A DNA stretch of 64,000 nt, from positions 36,086-100,085 of the forward strand of contig CAMCZU010000002.1 of the NCBI GenBank assembly GCA_945888065.1. Direction: 5' to 3'. Positions 29,871 to 40,106 of this stretch are shown here, piece after piece. The DNA is from Rickettsia typhi. Lineage in GTDB: Bacteria; Pseudomonadota; Alphaproteobacteria; WRAU01; Hepatincolaceae. Position 1 is the first letter of the stretch. The number at the start of each line of letters is the position of its first letter. Under the pieces are notes generated by a model, which was not told where the DNA came from, searched no databases, and worked only from the letters and a program-made list of their open reading frames with translations. A program made the position numbers and the translations under genes.

Positions 29871-31769
29871 TTATTTTTCTTTAAACTCTGCATCCACAAC
29901 ATTATCATTATTAGCGTCTGAACTTTCTTTTGCATTTTCATTGCTAGGATTTCCTTGTGGATTTTGTGCTTGTTGTTGATATTGAATTTCACCTAATTTC
30001 ATAGCTAGTGCTTGTAGAGCATCTATTTTAGATTTAATATTATCAACATCTTCGCTTGATTTTACAGATTTTAAATCTTCTAATGCTGTATTTACACTAT
30101 CTTTTAACTCTTGAGGAACTTTATCTCCTAAATCTGTTAAAGATTTTTCTGTAGAATGAATTAAACTATCTGCTTGATTATGTATTTCTACTAATTCTTT
30201 TTTCTTTTTATCTGCTTCTGCATTTAATTCAGCTTCTTTAACCATTTTTTCAATATCCGCATCAGAAAGACCAGAAGAAGATTGAATTTTAATTTGATGC
30301 TCTTTTCCTGTTCCTTTATCTTTTGCAGATACACTAACTATTCCATTTGCATCTATATCAAAAGCAACTTCAATTTGTGGCATTCCTCTTGGTGCTGGAG
30401 ATATACCTACTAAATCAAATTGACCTAGCAATTTATTATCTACTGCCATTGCTCTTTCACCTTGGAAAACTCTAATTGTAACTGCACTTTGATTATCTTC
30501 TGCTGTTGAAAAAATTTGACTTTTGTTAGTAGGAATAGTTGTATTTCGTTCAATTAATTTTGTAAATACCCCACCTAAAGTTTCAATACCTAAAGAAAGA
30601 GGTGTTACATCTAATAATAATACATCTTTAACATCGCCTCTTAATACTCCACCTTGAACAGCAGCACCAATTGCTACTACTTCATCAGGGTTAACACCTT
30701 TATGTGGATCTTTACCAAAAAACTCTTTTACAACTTCAGATATTTTTGGCATTCTTGTCATACCACCAACTAAAATTACCTCAGAAATATCACTAGCCAT
30801 CAAACCTGAATCTTTTAAAGCTAGTTTACAAGGCTCTATAGTTTTTTTAATTAAATCTTCTACTAAAGACTCAAATTTTGCTCTAGTTAATGTAATGTTT
30901 AAATGCTTAGGACCAGAAGCATCTGCAGTAATAAATGGCAAGTTAATTTCTGTTTGCATTGCTGAAGATAACTCTATTTTAGCTTTTTCTGCTGATTCTT
31001 TTAATCTTTGCAATGCTAGTTTATCTTGTGATAAATCTATTGAAGATTCTTTTTTAAATTCTGCAATTAAATAATCAATAATTTTTCTATCAAAATCTTC
31101 TCCGCCTAAAGCTGTATCTCCATTCGTTGATTTTACCTCAAAAACACCATCGCCAATTTCTAAAATTGATACGTCAAAAGTTCCACCACCTAAATCATAT
31201 ACCACTACTGTGCCACTTTTTTTATCTAATCCATAAGCTAATGCTGCTGCGGTTGGTTCATTGATAATTCTTAATACTTCTAATCCTGCTATTTTTCCAG
31301 CATCTTTTGTTGCTTGTCTTTGAGCATCATTGAAATATGCAGGAACTGTTATTACTGCTTTATCAACTTTTTCACCTAACCAGCTTTCTGCTGTTTCTTT
31401 CATTTTTTGCAATATCATTGCACTAATTTCTTGAGGAGAATATTTTTTTGAATCAACTTCAACCCAAGCATCTCCACCTGTTCCTTCTACGATTGAAAAA
31501 GGTGATAATTCTTTAGTTTTTTTTAATGAAGCATCACTAAATTTTCTACCTATTAATCTTTTTACACCAAATAGTGTATTTTGTGGGTTAGTTACAGCTT
31601 GTCTTTTAGCTGATTGCCCCACTAATTTTTCATTATTTTTAGCAAAAGCAACTATTGAAGGAGTTGTTCTTGCTCCTTCTGAATTTTCTATTACTTTTGG
31701 TTCTGAACCATCCATTACTGCAACACAAGAATTGGTTGTTCCTAAATCTATACCTATAATTTTTGACAT
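29871..31769 (-). CDS. dnaK: Chaperone DnaK
   Basis: [45 protein letters not shown]. Confidence 0.99.
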   Translation of the reverse strand: MSKIIGIDLGTTNSCVAVMDGSEPKVIENSEGARTTPSIVAFAKNNEKLVGQSAKRQAVTNPQNTLFGVKRLIGRKFSDASLKKTKELSPFSIVEGTGGDAWVEVDSKKYSPQEISAMILQKMKETAESWLGEKVDKAVITVPAYFNDAQRQATKDAGKIAGLEVLRIINEPTAAALAYGLDKKSGTVVVYDLGGGTFDVSILEIGDGVFEVKSTNGDTALGGEDFDRKIIDYLIAEFKKESSIDLSQDKLALQRLKESAEKAKIELSSAMQTEINLPFITADASGPKHLNITLTRAKFESLVEDLIKKTIEPCKLALKDSGLMASDISEVILVGGMTRMPKISEVVKEFFGKDPHKGVNPDEVVAIGAAVQGGVLRGDVKDVLLLDVTPLSLGIETLGGVFTKLIERNTTIPTNKSQIFSTAEDNQSAVTIRVFQGERAMAVDNKLLGQFDLVGISPAPRGMPQIEVAFDIDANGIVSVSAKDKGTGKEHQIKIQSSSGLSDADIEKMVKEAELNAEADKKKKELVEIHNQADSLIHSTEKSLTDLGDKVPQELKDSVNTALEDLKSVKSSEDVDNIKSKIDALQALAMKLGEIQYQQQAQNPQGNPSNENAKESSDANNDNVVDAEFKEK

Positions 31770-31902
31770 TTTACTATCTCCATTTTTATTATTTTAGTTA
31801 TTAATTGTTTAATTTAATTTTTTATGAATAAATCTTTTAACATATGTTATATTCAATCATTAATTAATAAATAAGCATATTTTTTATATATGCAACTATT
31901 TT

Positions 31903-32484
31903 TTAATTATTATTTTTTATAATACCAACTTTTGCTGGTCTTAACAGACGATCATATATTTTATAACCATCTTCTATAACTTCAAAAACTATTCCATCTT
32001 CTTTAGTTTTGTCTTCTTTTGAAAATAATGCTTCGTGATAATTAGAATCAAAACTACTTCCTAAAGGAGATATTTTTTCTACATTAAATTTTGATAAGCT
32101 TTTTTCTAACTCTTTTTTAGTTAATTCAATCCCTACAACAAAATTTTTTAATAAATCATCTTCAATTTTATAATCTTTAATTGATTGAAAAGCTTTAGTA
32201 AAAATATCAATAGAAGTTATTATTTCTTTAGAGAAATCTACTATAGCATATTTTGATGCATCTTCTTGAGCTTTATAAGATCTTCTACGAGAATTTTCTA
32301 ATTCTGCTAACAATCTTAAATACTTATCTTCACTTTCTTTAAGCTTGTTTTGCAACATAGACAATTCATCTATTTCTTGAGTTTGCTCTGTTTGTTGAGT
32401 GTTGTCTGTTATATTTTCTTCTTTAATATTGCTTTCATTTTCATTTACAACTTCTTCTTTATTGCTATTGTTGCTGTTTGTCAT
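31903..32484 (-). CDS. grpE: Nucleotide exchange factor GrpE
   Basis: RLLAELENSRRRSYKAQEDASKYA, YDRLLRPAKVGI; upstream of dnaK. Confidence 0.95.
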   Translation of the reverse strand: MTNSNNSNKEEVVNENESNIKEENITDNTQQTEQTQEIDELSMLQNKLKESEDKYLRLLAELENSRRRSYKAQEDASKYAIVDFSKEIITSIDIFTKAFQSIKDYKIEDDLLKNFVVGIELTKKELEKSLSKFNVEKISPLGSSFDSNYHEALFSKEDKTKEDGIVFEVIEDGYKIYDRLLRPAKVGIIKNNN

Positions 32485-33655
32485 TTTGTTTCCTTATAGT
32501 TATTCTTGGTGTTTTTTCTTTAATAATTTTATTAATAACATTAATTAAAAGATTACAACGAGGAGCAACTGAATCTATTAGTAAATATTCATCATTAGAA
32601 TGAAATTTGCCACCAATAGGACCCATTCCATCTATTACCTTATCACATCCTAAAGATGCAAAACATCCATCAGAACCACCAAAAGAGGTTTGCCATTTGA
32701 TATCAATACCTAAATTTTTACCTTCTAACTCTATAAGCCTTTTTAGAGATCTAGTAGTGCTTTTTTCTTCCATCGCACTATAATGACTAACTTTTTTTAC
32801 TTGAATATCTACATTTTGATTTAATTTTTTTTCTTTAATTAACTCTATTTTATCTTGAACAGACTTTAAAGAATAGCTATCTAAATATCTAACATAAAAA
32901 CCTATAGACATACTTGATAAAGAATGATTCTTAGCATTATTTTCAGATGTATGAATTTGGTAAATATTAGAAATTAAGCTATGATTAAAGCTTTTTATCA
33001 TTAATAAAGTTCTTAAAATATTTGCAAAATCTGCAACTGGAGATACAATATTAGAATTTACATCTAATACATTACCTCCAACCCCTGATATAGTAATTTC
33101 ATAATTAATTGTTCCATAACGTTTATTTACTAAAGAACCATCTTCACGAGATGCCTCTAATACTAACACATTACTTGCATTTTGAGCTAAATCTTTAATA
33201 ATATCACGACTACCTATTGATCCAACTTCTTCATTGATATTTAACAATAAACCAATTTTGATATCATCTAAGTTTAAATGCTTTAAAGCATACATACCCA
33301 ACAAGGCACCACCTTTATCATCTATGCAACCTGGTGCTAATACCTTATTGCCTTCTATTTTAAAACCTCTTTCTTTTGCAGTTCCTTTTGGATAAACAGT
33401 ATCTAAATGAGCTATCATTAGCACATCTAGTTTTTCATCTTTTGCACCATTGCTAATCAGCAATAAAGGACCACTTTGAGGTGTATTATCAATAAAATAA
33501 CTTTGCATAGATAAATCTTTAGCTTGATTAACAAAAAAATCCATAACTAAAGATATACCATTTACATCATTACTTTGACTATCAATAGAAGTTATATGTT
33601 TTAAATCATTTAGATAATTTTTTAACTCATCATTTGTGAACATTGTGATTCTCAC
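32465..33655 (-). CDS. M20 family metallopeptidase (carboxypeptidase G2-like)
   Basis: VLMIAHLDTVYPKGTAKERGF, GCIDDKGGALLGMYAL, NINEEVGSIGSRDII, FGGSDGCFASLGC, KFHSNDEYL. Confidence 0.9.
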   Translation of the reverse strand: MRITMFTNDELKNYLNDLKHITSIDSQSNDVNGISLVMDFFVNQAKDLSMQSYFIDNTPQSGPLLLISNGAKDEKLDVLMIAHLDTVYPKGTAKERGFKIEGNKVLAPGCIDDKGGALLGMYALKHLNLDDIKIGLLLNINEEVGSIGSRDIIKDLAQNASNVLVLEASREDGSLVNKRYGTINYEITISGVGGNVLDVNSNIVSPVADFANILRTLLMIKSFNHSLISNIYQIHTSENNAKNHSLSSMSIGFYVRYLDSYSLKSVQDKIELIKEKKLNQNVDIQVKKVSHYSAMEEKSTTRSLKRLIELEGKNLGIDIKWQTSFGGSDGCFASLGCDKVIDGMGPIGGKFHSNDEYLLIDSVAPRCNLLINVINKIIKEKTPRITIRKQNDKQQQ

Positions 33656-33724
33656 TTAATTTAATTAAATTATTATTAATTAATATTATTAACAATACAT
33701 TATATAAGTAATATTAATTTCTTT

Positions 33725-33750
33725 TTTTTGCAATTGCAATATTGCAAAAA
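33725..33750. terminator. Hairpin with flanking T/A runs downstream of 33774..33971
   Basis: TTTTTGCAAT-TGCAAT-ATTGCAAAAA inverted repeat. Confidence 0.6.
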
Positions 33751-33773
33751 ATAACTTTTTAAAATATAAATAC

Positions 33774-33971
33774 TTAAAAAATAGGGCCTTTTTTCATCAG
33801 CAAAACCATTGCTGAAACAACAACAATGCATATATATATTAAGACAATTAAAATTCTTTCTGGATATACTAGATATATATTGAATATTTTTTCTACAAAA
33901 AAGTCTATATAAGACAATAATTCTTCATCTTTAATAATATAATTGTTAATTAAACACATACTCTTTACCAT
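33774..33971 (-). CDS. Small single-TM hypothetical protein (65 aa)
   Basis: ERILIVLIYICIVVVSAMVLLMKKGPIF TM segment; followed by a terminator-like hairpin. Confidence 0.45.
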   Translation of the reverse strand: MVKSMCLINNYIIKDEELLSYIDFFVEKIFNIYLVYPERILIVLIYICIVVVSAMVLLMKKGPIF

Positions 33972-34131
33972 TTAATCTACCTATAAAATTAGTTTATTAT
34001 TTTCTTAAGCATATGTTAATTATCTTAATTTTTTATTAATTATTCTTTTAAACAAGAAATAATATATTGAAAAATTAGATTTTACAGAATATGATGTGTG
34101 TTAATTAACAACTTTAAAATAGATAAAATAA

Positions 34132-34866
34132 ATGCAAAGATACAACCAAAGAAGTTATAATTCCTTAAGAAATATAGATATCCAAACCAATGTAAATCTT
34201 TATGCTGATGGATCTTGCTTAATGTCTATAGGGAATACAAAAGTATTATGCACAGCTAGTATTGACAATAAGGTTCCTCATTTTGCTAAAGCAACTGGTA
34301 GTGGTTGGATTAGTGCTGAATATGGTATGCTTCCTCATTCTACTGGTGTTAGAATGGAAAGAGAAGCATATAAAGGTAAGCAAAGTGGTAGAACTCAAGA
34401 AATACAACGCCTTATAGGTAGATCTTTACGATCTGTTGTAGATTTAAAAAAATTAGGTGAAAAACAAATTAAAATTGATTGTGATGTAATTCAAGCAGAT
34501 GGTGGAACTCGTGTTGCTTCTATTTGTGGTGGGTATGTAGCACTATTTTTAGCTTTACAAAAAAGTGTAATGCTTAATGACATTATGGAAATGCCTATTA
34601 TTGAAGATATTGCTGGAATATCTTGTGGAATCTATAAAAATGAAGTTATTTTAGATCTAGATTACAACGAAGATTCTAATGCAGATGCAGATGCTAATTT
34701 TGTAATTACAAGTAGTGGTAAGTTAGTAGAGGTTCAAGTTAGTGCTGAAAAAAAAACCATTTCTAAAGAGGAATTTGCAAAAATGTGGCATTTAGCAGAA
34801 ATTGGAACCATTCATTTAATTAATGAACAAAGAAAAGCAATTTTAAATGCTCTAAAAAATGAATAA
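34132..34866 (+). CDS. rph: Ribonuclease PH
   Basis: GNTKVLCTASID, GWISAEYGMLPHST, DCDVIQADGGTRVASI, NFVITSSGKLVEVQ. Confidence 0.97.
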   Translation: MQRYNQRSYNSLRNIDIQTNVNLYADGSCLMSIGNTKVLCTASIDNKVPHFAKATGSGWISAEYGMLPHSTGVRMEREAYKGKQSGRTQEIQRLIGRSLRSVVDLKKLGEKQIKIDCDVIQADGGTRVASICGGYVALFLALQKSVMLNDIMEMPIIEDIAGISCGIYKNEVILDLDYNEDSNADADANFVITSSGKLVEVQVSAEKKTISKEEFAKMWHLAEIGTIHLINEQRKAILNALKNE

Positions 34867-35455
34867 CACTAGTTTTAAAATAGTTCTTGCTACTCATAAT
34901 AAAAATAAATTAAAAGAAATCTTAAATTTAACTAAAAATCTTAGTTATCAATTTATTTTATTAAGCGATATTACCAACACAGAAGCAATAGAAGATGGTG
35001 AAAGCTTTGAAAGCAATGCATTAATTAAGGCAAACTTTTGCTATAACAAAACTAAATTATGCTCCTTAAGTGAAGATTCTGGGTTGTCTATAGATTGTTT
35101 AAATGGTGCCCCTGGTATATATTCAAAAAGATGGGCAATTGATGATAACTATGAAGTTGCTTTTAAAAAAATTCAAAAATTGATGCAATATTCAAACAAC
35201 TTTAAAGCTAAATTTATATCAACCTTTTGCTTATATTATAGCTTAAATGAATATTATTTTTTTAAAGGGGAACTAAATGGAACAATTACTTTTCCACCTA
35301 GAGGTTCTTATGGTTTTGGGTATGATCCAATTTTTGTTCCAAATAATTATAACTCAACATTAGCTGAAATATCTTTAGAAGAAAAAAATCATATTAGCCA
35401 TCGCACACAAGCTCTTAATTTAGTATTTAATCACTTAAAATCTTATGCAAAATAA
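34859..35455 (+). CDS. rdgB: XTP/dITP pyrophosphatase (RdgB/HAM1)
   Basis: LATHNKNKLKEI, SLSEDSGLSIDCLNGAPGIYSKRW, SYGFGYDPIFVP, ISHRTQAL. Confidence 0.96.
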   Translation: MNNTSFKIVLATHNKNKLKEILNLTKNLSYQFILLSDITNTEAIEDGESFESNALIKANFCYNKTKLCSLSEDSGLSIDCLNGAPGIYSKRWAIDDNYEVAFKKIQKLMQYSNNFKAKFISTFCLYYSLNEYYFFKGELNGTITFPPRGSYGFGYDPIFVPNNYNSTLAEISLEEKNHISHRTQALNLVFNHLKSYAK

Positions 35456-36587
35456 TCTAGAATTTATAATACCTACAAGCAAAGAAATTTCCATATATAT
35501 ACATTGGCCATTTTGCACTAAAAAATGCCCTTATTGTGATTTTAATAGTTATACATTTGATAAAATTGACCATCAATTATGGATAAAATCTTATTTTAAA
35601 GCTATTGAAAATCAATCTAAGTTTTTTGCTAATAAAAGAATTAAATCTATTTTTTTTGGAGGAGGAACTCCATCGTTAATGGATCCTAAAAATATTGAAC
35701 AATTAATTGATTATTTTCAAAATCATAATTTGCAATTAAAATTTCCACAAATTGAAGAAATTACATTAGAAGCTAATCCATCTACATTTGAAATTGCTAA
35801 ATTTAAAGCATTTAAAAATGCTGGTATTAATAGAATATCAATTGGGATACAATCATTTTTTGATGATAACCTTAAATTTTTAGGAAGAAATCATAATGCA
35901 CTTGAAGGTATTAAAGCATTAGAAGAATCTAGAAAAATTTTTAATAAAATGAGTTTTGATTTAATTGTTGGTTTACCTAACCAAAGTTTTGACAACATTA
36001 AAAGTGAAGTTAACTATGCTTTAGAGTTTTTTCAAGGGCATCTTTCTTTGTATCAACTAACCATAGAAGAAGGAACTCTATTTTATAAAAATAAAATTCA
36101 AACCATTGATGAAACAAATGAAGAAAAATTTTATACATATATTGTTAACACTTTATATGAAAAAAATATTTTTCAATATGAAATTTCAAATTTTGCTATT
36201 GAGAACAATCAAAGTATCCATAACTTAAACTATTGGCTTGGTGGTGAATATGTAGGAATTGGTCCAAATGCTTCTGGTAGAGTTTTTTTTAATAATCAAT
36301 GGATATCTGTTAGAGAATATAAAAATCCTGCTAAATGGATTCAACATATTAATAACCCCATTGAAGAATATCAAGCATTATCCCCAAAAGAAAGATTTGA
36401 AGAAATGATAATAACAGCACTTAGAGTAAACAAACCACTAGATATTCAATTATATAAACTGCTTAACCCTCAAAAAATTAACAAACTTTTACAAGAAAAT
36501 CTTGTTGTAAAAAGTGGCGATTCTATAATAACCACACACAAGGGAAAAATGTGCTTAAATTATGTAATAACTAATCTATTGACTTAA
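35445..36587 (+). CDS. hemW: Radical SAM heme chaperone HemW
   Basis: SIYIHWPFCTKKCPYCDFNSY; IFFGGGTPSLM; conserved order with rph/rdgB. Confidence 0.95.
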   Translation: MQNNLEFIIPTSKEISIYIHWPFCTKKCPYCDFNSYTFDKIDHQLWIKSYFKAIENQSKFFANKRIKSIFFGGGTPSLMDPKNIEQLIDYFQNHNLQLKFPQIEEITLEANPSTFEIAKFKAFKNAGINRISIGIQSFFDDNLKFLGRNHNALEGIKALEESRKIFNKMSFDLIVGLPNQSFDNIKSEVNYALEFFQGHLSLYQLTIEEGTLFYKNKIQTIDETNEEKFYTYIVNTLYEKNIFQYEISNFAIENNQSIHNLNYWLGGEYVGIGPNASGRVFFNNQWISVREYKNPAKWIQHINNPIEEYQALSPKERFEEMIITALRVNKPLDIQLYKLLNPQKINKLLQENLVVKSGDSIITTHKGKMCLNYVITNLLT

Positions 36588-37896
36588 TAGACTCTATGTT
36601 AACATAATTGTTTGTTTTAATAAAATCTTTAGAACCTTGTATATCTAGTGCTATATTAGATTTTTTATAACTTATTTTATTTACACCCATATCTCTTACT
36701 ATTGATCCATCTTCTCTAAACCTAAAGTTTCCTAAAATACCTTTGTAATTTGTAGATGTAATATTTGCTTTTGTGTAATCTGCTACTAAATTTCCTTCAT
36801 AATCTTTATAAAACATACTAGCAATTAGTTTTATAGCTTCTGCACCTAAAAATTCAAATGATGTAGGATTTTTACCATATGTTTGCTGATACAATTCATT
36901 AAACTCTACACTTTTACCATAAAAAGGATAATAAGAATTTTGAAAAATACTATCATTGATAATATTTGAATTATCCCAATTACTATTACCTAAAAGTAAA
37001 ATATTTTTATAATCAATATAAGAAAATGCCAAGTGTGAACCAACAATATTTAATCTTTTACCAAAATCTCCTATTATTAAAGCTTCAAAATCTAGTTTTG
37101 GAAGCTTATTTACATTAGATATCATTTCTGGTGATATCTCATTTGGGCTACTTTTTTTTAGCTTTTCATATTTAGCTTGTAATTTTAAATAAGCATTTAA
37201 ATTATCTTTAGGAACCAATTGCTCTATATATTCTGCAATTTTAATTTCATCTGCTGGATACCTTATAATTTTTATAGGGCTAAGTCCGTAAAGTGCTAAT
37301 GTTTGTATAGAGGAAATTGTAATAACATCACCATAAGAATTATTAGGAGCTAAAATAGCAAAGTTTTGAGCTTGTTTCTCTACAATAGCATAACTAATCA
37401 TTCTTTCAATTTCATTATTAGGTAAATAAGACATTAAATAAACATTGTTTTTATTTTTTAAAATATTAATATTATTTGAAAACACAATTAATGGTATACC
37501 CATTAACTCAGATACACCTGCTACTGCTTCTACTTCATCAGAAAAAATGGGACCAATAATAATTTTGTTATTATCTTCTTTTATTGCTTTTTTTGCTATA
37601 TCTTCTGCTATATTTGCTAAAGATTGAGTATCGTATATTTTTAAAATTATATTTTTATTTTTAACTATATTATAATAAAGAACAATAGAATTTAAAATAC
37701 TTTTACCTAAATCTTGATTTTTACCACTTAAAGGCAAAATTACAGCTACTTTAATAATACCTTTGTTTTGTAAAGTTATATTAGTTGTATCTTCTTGATT
37801 AATATCCACTTGGGATTTATCTGCAACATATGAACAAGAAAACAATATTACACTTATAAGCAATAATATAACAACTTTAATTTTATTTAATATCAA
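36571..37896 (-). CDS. Penicillin-binding protein activator (LpoA/LppC-like periplasmic-binding lipoprotein)
   Basis: Lipobox ILFSCS, VAVILPLSGKNQDLGKSILNS; located between hemW and rsmI as in many alphaproteobacteria. Confidence 0.82.
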   Translation of the reverse strand: MILNKIKVVILLLISVILFSCSYVADKSQVDINQEDTTNITLQNKGIIKVAVILPLSGKNQDLGKSILNSIVLYYNIVKNKNIILKIYDTQSLANIAEDIAKKAIKEDNNKIIIGPIFSDEVEAVAGVSELMGIPLIVFSNNINILKNKNNVYLMSYLPNNEIERMISYAIVEKQAQNFAILAPNNSYGDVITISSIQTLALYGLSPIKIIRYPADEIKIAEYIEQLVPKDNLNAYLKLQAKYEKLKKSSPNEISPEMISNVNKLPKLDFEALIIGDFGKRLNIVGSHLAFSYIDYKNILLLGNSNWDNSNIINDSIFQNSYYPFYGKSVEFNELYQQTYGKNPTSFEFLGAEAIKLIASMFYKDYEGNLVADYTKANITSTNYKGILGNFRFREDGSIVRDMGVNKISYKKSNIALDIQGSKDFIKTNNYVNIESIKSID

Positions 37897-37979
37897 TAAT
37901 TACACCACGAATTAATATTACAAAATACCTATACTATAATATATAATATACATATATTAATAAGAAGTAAAAAAATTAA

Positions 37980-38810
37980 ATGTTAGATAAAAAAAATTTA
38001 TATATTATATCTACACCAATTGGAAATGTAGAAGATATTACTTTGCGTGCTATTAAAACTTTAAATCTCTGCGAAGCTATTATTTGTGAAGATACTCGCA
38101 TATCTGCTAAGCTTTTAGCTTATCTTGAAATTCCTCACAAACCTCTTATTAGTTATAATAATTTTAATGAAGCATCTAAATCTGAGTATATCTTAAACTT
38201 ATTTAACACTTACTCTCATATAGGCCTTATTTCTGATGCAGGAACACCCTTAATATCAGATCCTGGCTATCTATTAATTCAACTTTGTTATAAAAATAAT
38301 ATAAAAATTATACCTATACCTGGAGTTAGCTCTCCTATTGTTGCTTTAAGTGCATCTGGCTTACCTTGTGATAAATTTTTTTTTATAGGATTTTTACCAA
38401 AAATTGAAAATCAAAAATTTAATATATTATCTAAATATGCAAACCTTGAAAATACATTGATTTTTTTTGAATCCCCACATAGAATAATCAATACACTGCA
38501 TTGTTTAGCTAAAATATATCCATTGGAACACAATATTTGCATAGCAAGAGAAATGACTAAAAAATTTGAAGAATTTTTAATTAAACCTTTATCACAACTA
38601 ATTGAACATTTTAACAACACAGAACCACTTGGAGAGTTTGTTGTTGTTATTCCACCTCTAAAAGTAGCAACTAATATAGATGATTTAACAGATACTATTT
38701 TAAATAATATATCTTTACAAGAACCTTCTATATTAGCTAAAAATTTAGCTAAAACTTACGGATTAAATAAAAAAGATGTTTATAAAAAAATTCTTGAACT
38801 TAAAAAATAG
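37980..38810 (+). CDS. rsmI: 16S rRNA (cytidine(1402)-2'-O)-methyltransferase
   Basis: YIISTPIGNVEDITLRAIKTL, CEDTRISAKLL, GLISDAGTPLISDPGYLLI. Confidence 0.97.
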   Translation: MLDKKNLYIISTPIGNVEDITLRAIKTLNLCEAIICEDTRISAKLLAYLEIPHKPLISYNNFNEASKSEYILNLFNTYSHIGLISDAGTPLISDPGYLLIQLCYKNNIKIIPIPGVSSPIVALSASGLPCDKFFFIGFLPKIENQKFNILSKYANLENTLIFFESPHRIINTLHCLAKIYPLEHNICIAREMTKKFEEFLIKPLSQLIEHFNNTEPLGEFVVVIPPLKVATNIDDLTDTILNNISLQEPSILAKNLAKTYGLNKKDVYKKILELKK

Positions 38811-39141
38811 TTATTTTATAGGTAAAAAAGCTGAATATATATGCCAAAAATATTTAAAATCTATAGGTTTTAAAATTATTAAAACTAATTTTAAAACTCC
38901 ACTAGGAGAAATTGATATTATAGCTATAAAAAATAATATAATAGTAGCTTTTGAGGTAAAATTTAGAAGCGACCATAATAATTTATATTATGCAATTTCT
39001 AAAACTCAACAACAAAGAATATCTAATGCTTTTTTATTATTTCTTAAACATAAAACCTGTTATAATGATTTTTATAAAAGATTTGATGCTTTATTAGTAA
39101 ACAACAATTTTGAAATACAACATTTAACAAATACTTGGTAA
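38776..39141 (+). CDS. yraN: YraN family (UPF0102) endonuclease-like protein
   Basis: GKKAEYICQKYLKSIGFKIIKTNFKTPLGEIDIIA, VAFEVKFRS; follows rsmI. True start may be internal (e.g. TTG at 38794). Confidence 0.88.
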   Translation: MFIKKFLNLKNSYFIGKKAEYICQKYLKSIGFKIIKTNFKTPLGEIDIIAIKNNIIVAFEVKFRSDHNNLYYAISKTQQQRISNAFLLFLKHKTCYNDFYKRFDALLVNNNFEIQHLTNTW

Positions 39142-39144
39142 AAA

Positions 39145-40095
39145 ATGAAAATAGCTTTCCAAATTGATCCTATAGAAAATTTAAAAATTCTTACAGATAG
39201 TTCATTAGCATTAATGGAGGCATCTTTAAGAGCTAATATAAATGTATTTTTTTATTATCCACAAACTTTATCTTTATTAAATAATAAGATTGTTGCCGTA
39301 GTATATAAATTAAATTCTATGAATTTAACATTACAACCTTACTTTAATTATTCTGAAGCTAATGTAAACCTAAATGATATGGATATTATCTTGTTGAGGC
39401 AAGATCCCCCTTTTGATATGTCTTATATTACTTCTACTTTTTTATTAGAAAAATTAAATCCTAAAGTATTAATACTAAATAACCCAGCTTCTGTAAGGAA
39501 TTCTCCTGAAAAACTATTAGTAACTAATTTTTCTCACTTAATGCCTAAAACTTTAATTTCTAGTCATTATAACTATATCTATGATTTTTTAAATACCCAT
39601 AAAAAATGTGTTATAAAACCTTTATATGGAAATGCAGGAAGTGATGTATTTTATTTAGATATAAATGACTTTAATGCAAAATCTATAATTCAATATTTTT
39701 TACATAATTTTAAAGAACAAATTATTATACAAGAATTTTTACCTAATGTATCTAAAGGAGATAAAAGAATTATTTTACTTAATGGTGAACCTATTGCTTT
39801 TTTTCATCGTATTCCATCTGCTGGGCAAATTAAATCTAACTTAGCATCTGGTGGAACCGCTGTGTTGTCTACTTTGAATAACAAAGAAATTGAAATATGC
39901 AATGAATTAAAACCTACATTGCAAAAATTAGGCTTGTTTTTTGTAGGAATTGATGTAATTGATAATTTATTAACTGAAATCAATGTCACATCCCCTACTG
40001 GGCTTAGAGCTTGGGAAAAACTTAGCGGTGAAAACTTATCTGATGAAATAATAAAACAAATGATACTATTAAAAAATAACCAAAAAGATTTATAA
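39145..40095 (+). CDS. gshB: Glutathione synthetase
   Basis: IAFQIDPIENLKILTDSSLALMEAS, LLRQDPPFDMSYI, KPLYGNAGSDVF, NVTSPTGLRAWEK. Confidence 0.96.
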   Translation: MKIAFQIDPIENLKILTDSSLALMEASLRANINVFFYYPQTLSLLNNKIVAVVYKLNSMNLTLQPYFNYSEANVNLNDMDIILLRQDPPFDMSYITSTFLLEKLNPKVLILNNPASVRNSPEKLLVTNFSHLMPKTLISSHYNYIYDFLNTHKKCVIKPLYGNAGSDVFYLDINDFNAKSIIQYFLHNFKEQIIIQEFLPNVSKGDKRIILLNGEPIAFFHRIPSAGQIKSNLASGGTAVLSTLNNKEIEICNELKPTLQKLGLFFVGIDVIDNLLTEINVTSPTGLRAWEKLSGENLSDEIIKQMILLKNNQKDL

Positions 40096-40106
40096 ATTAA
40101 TACTTA

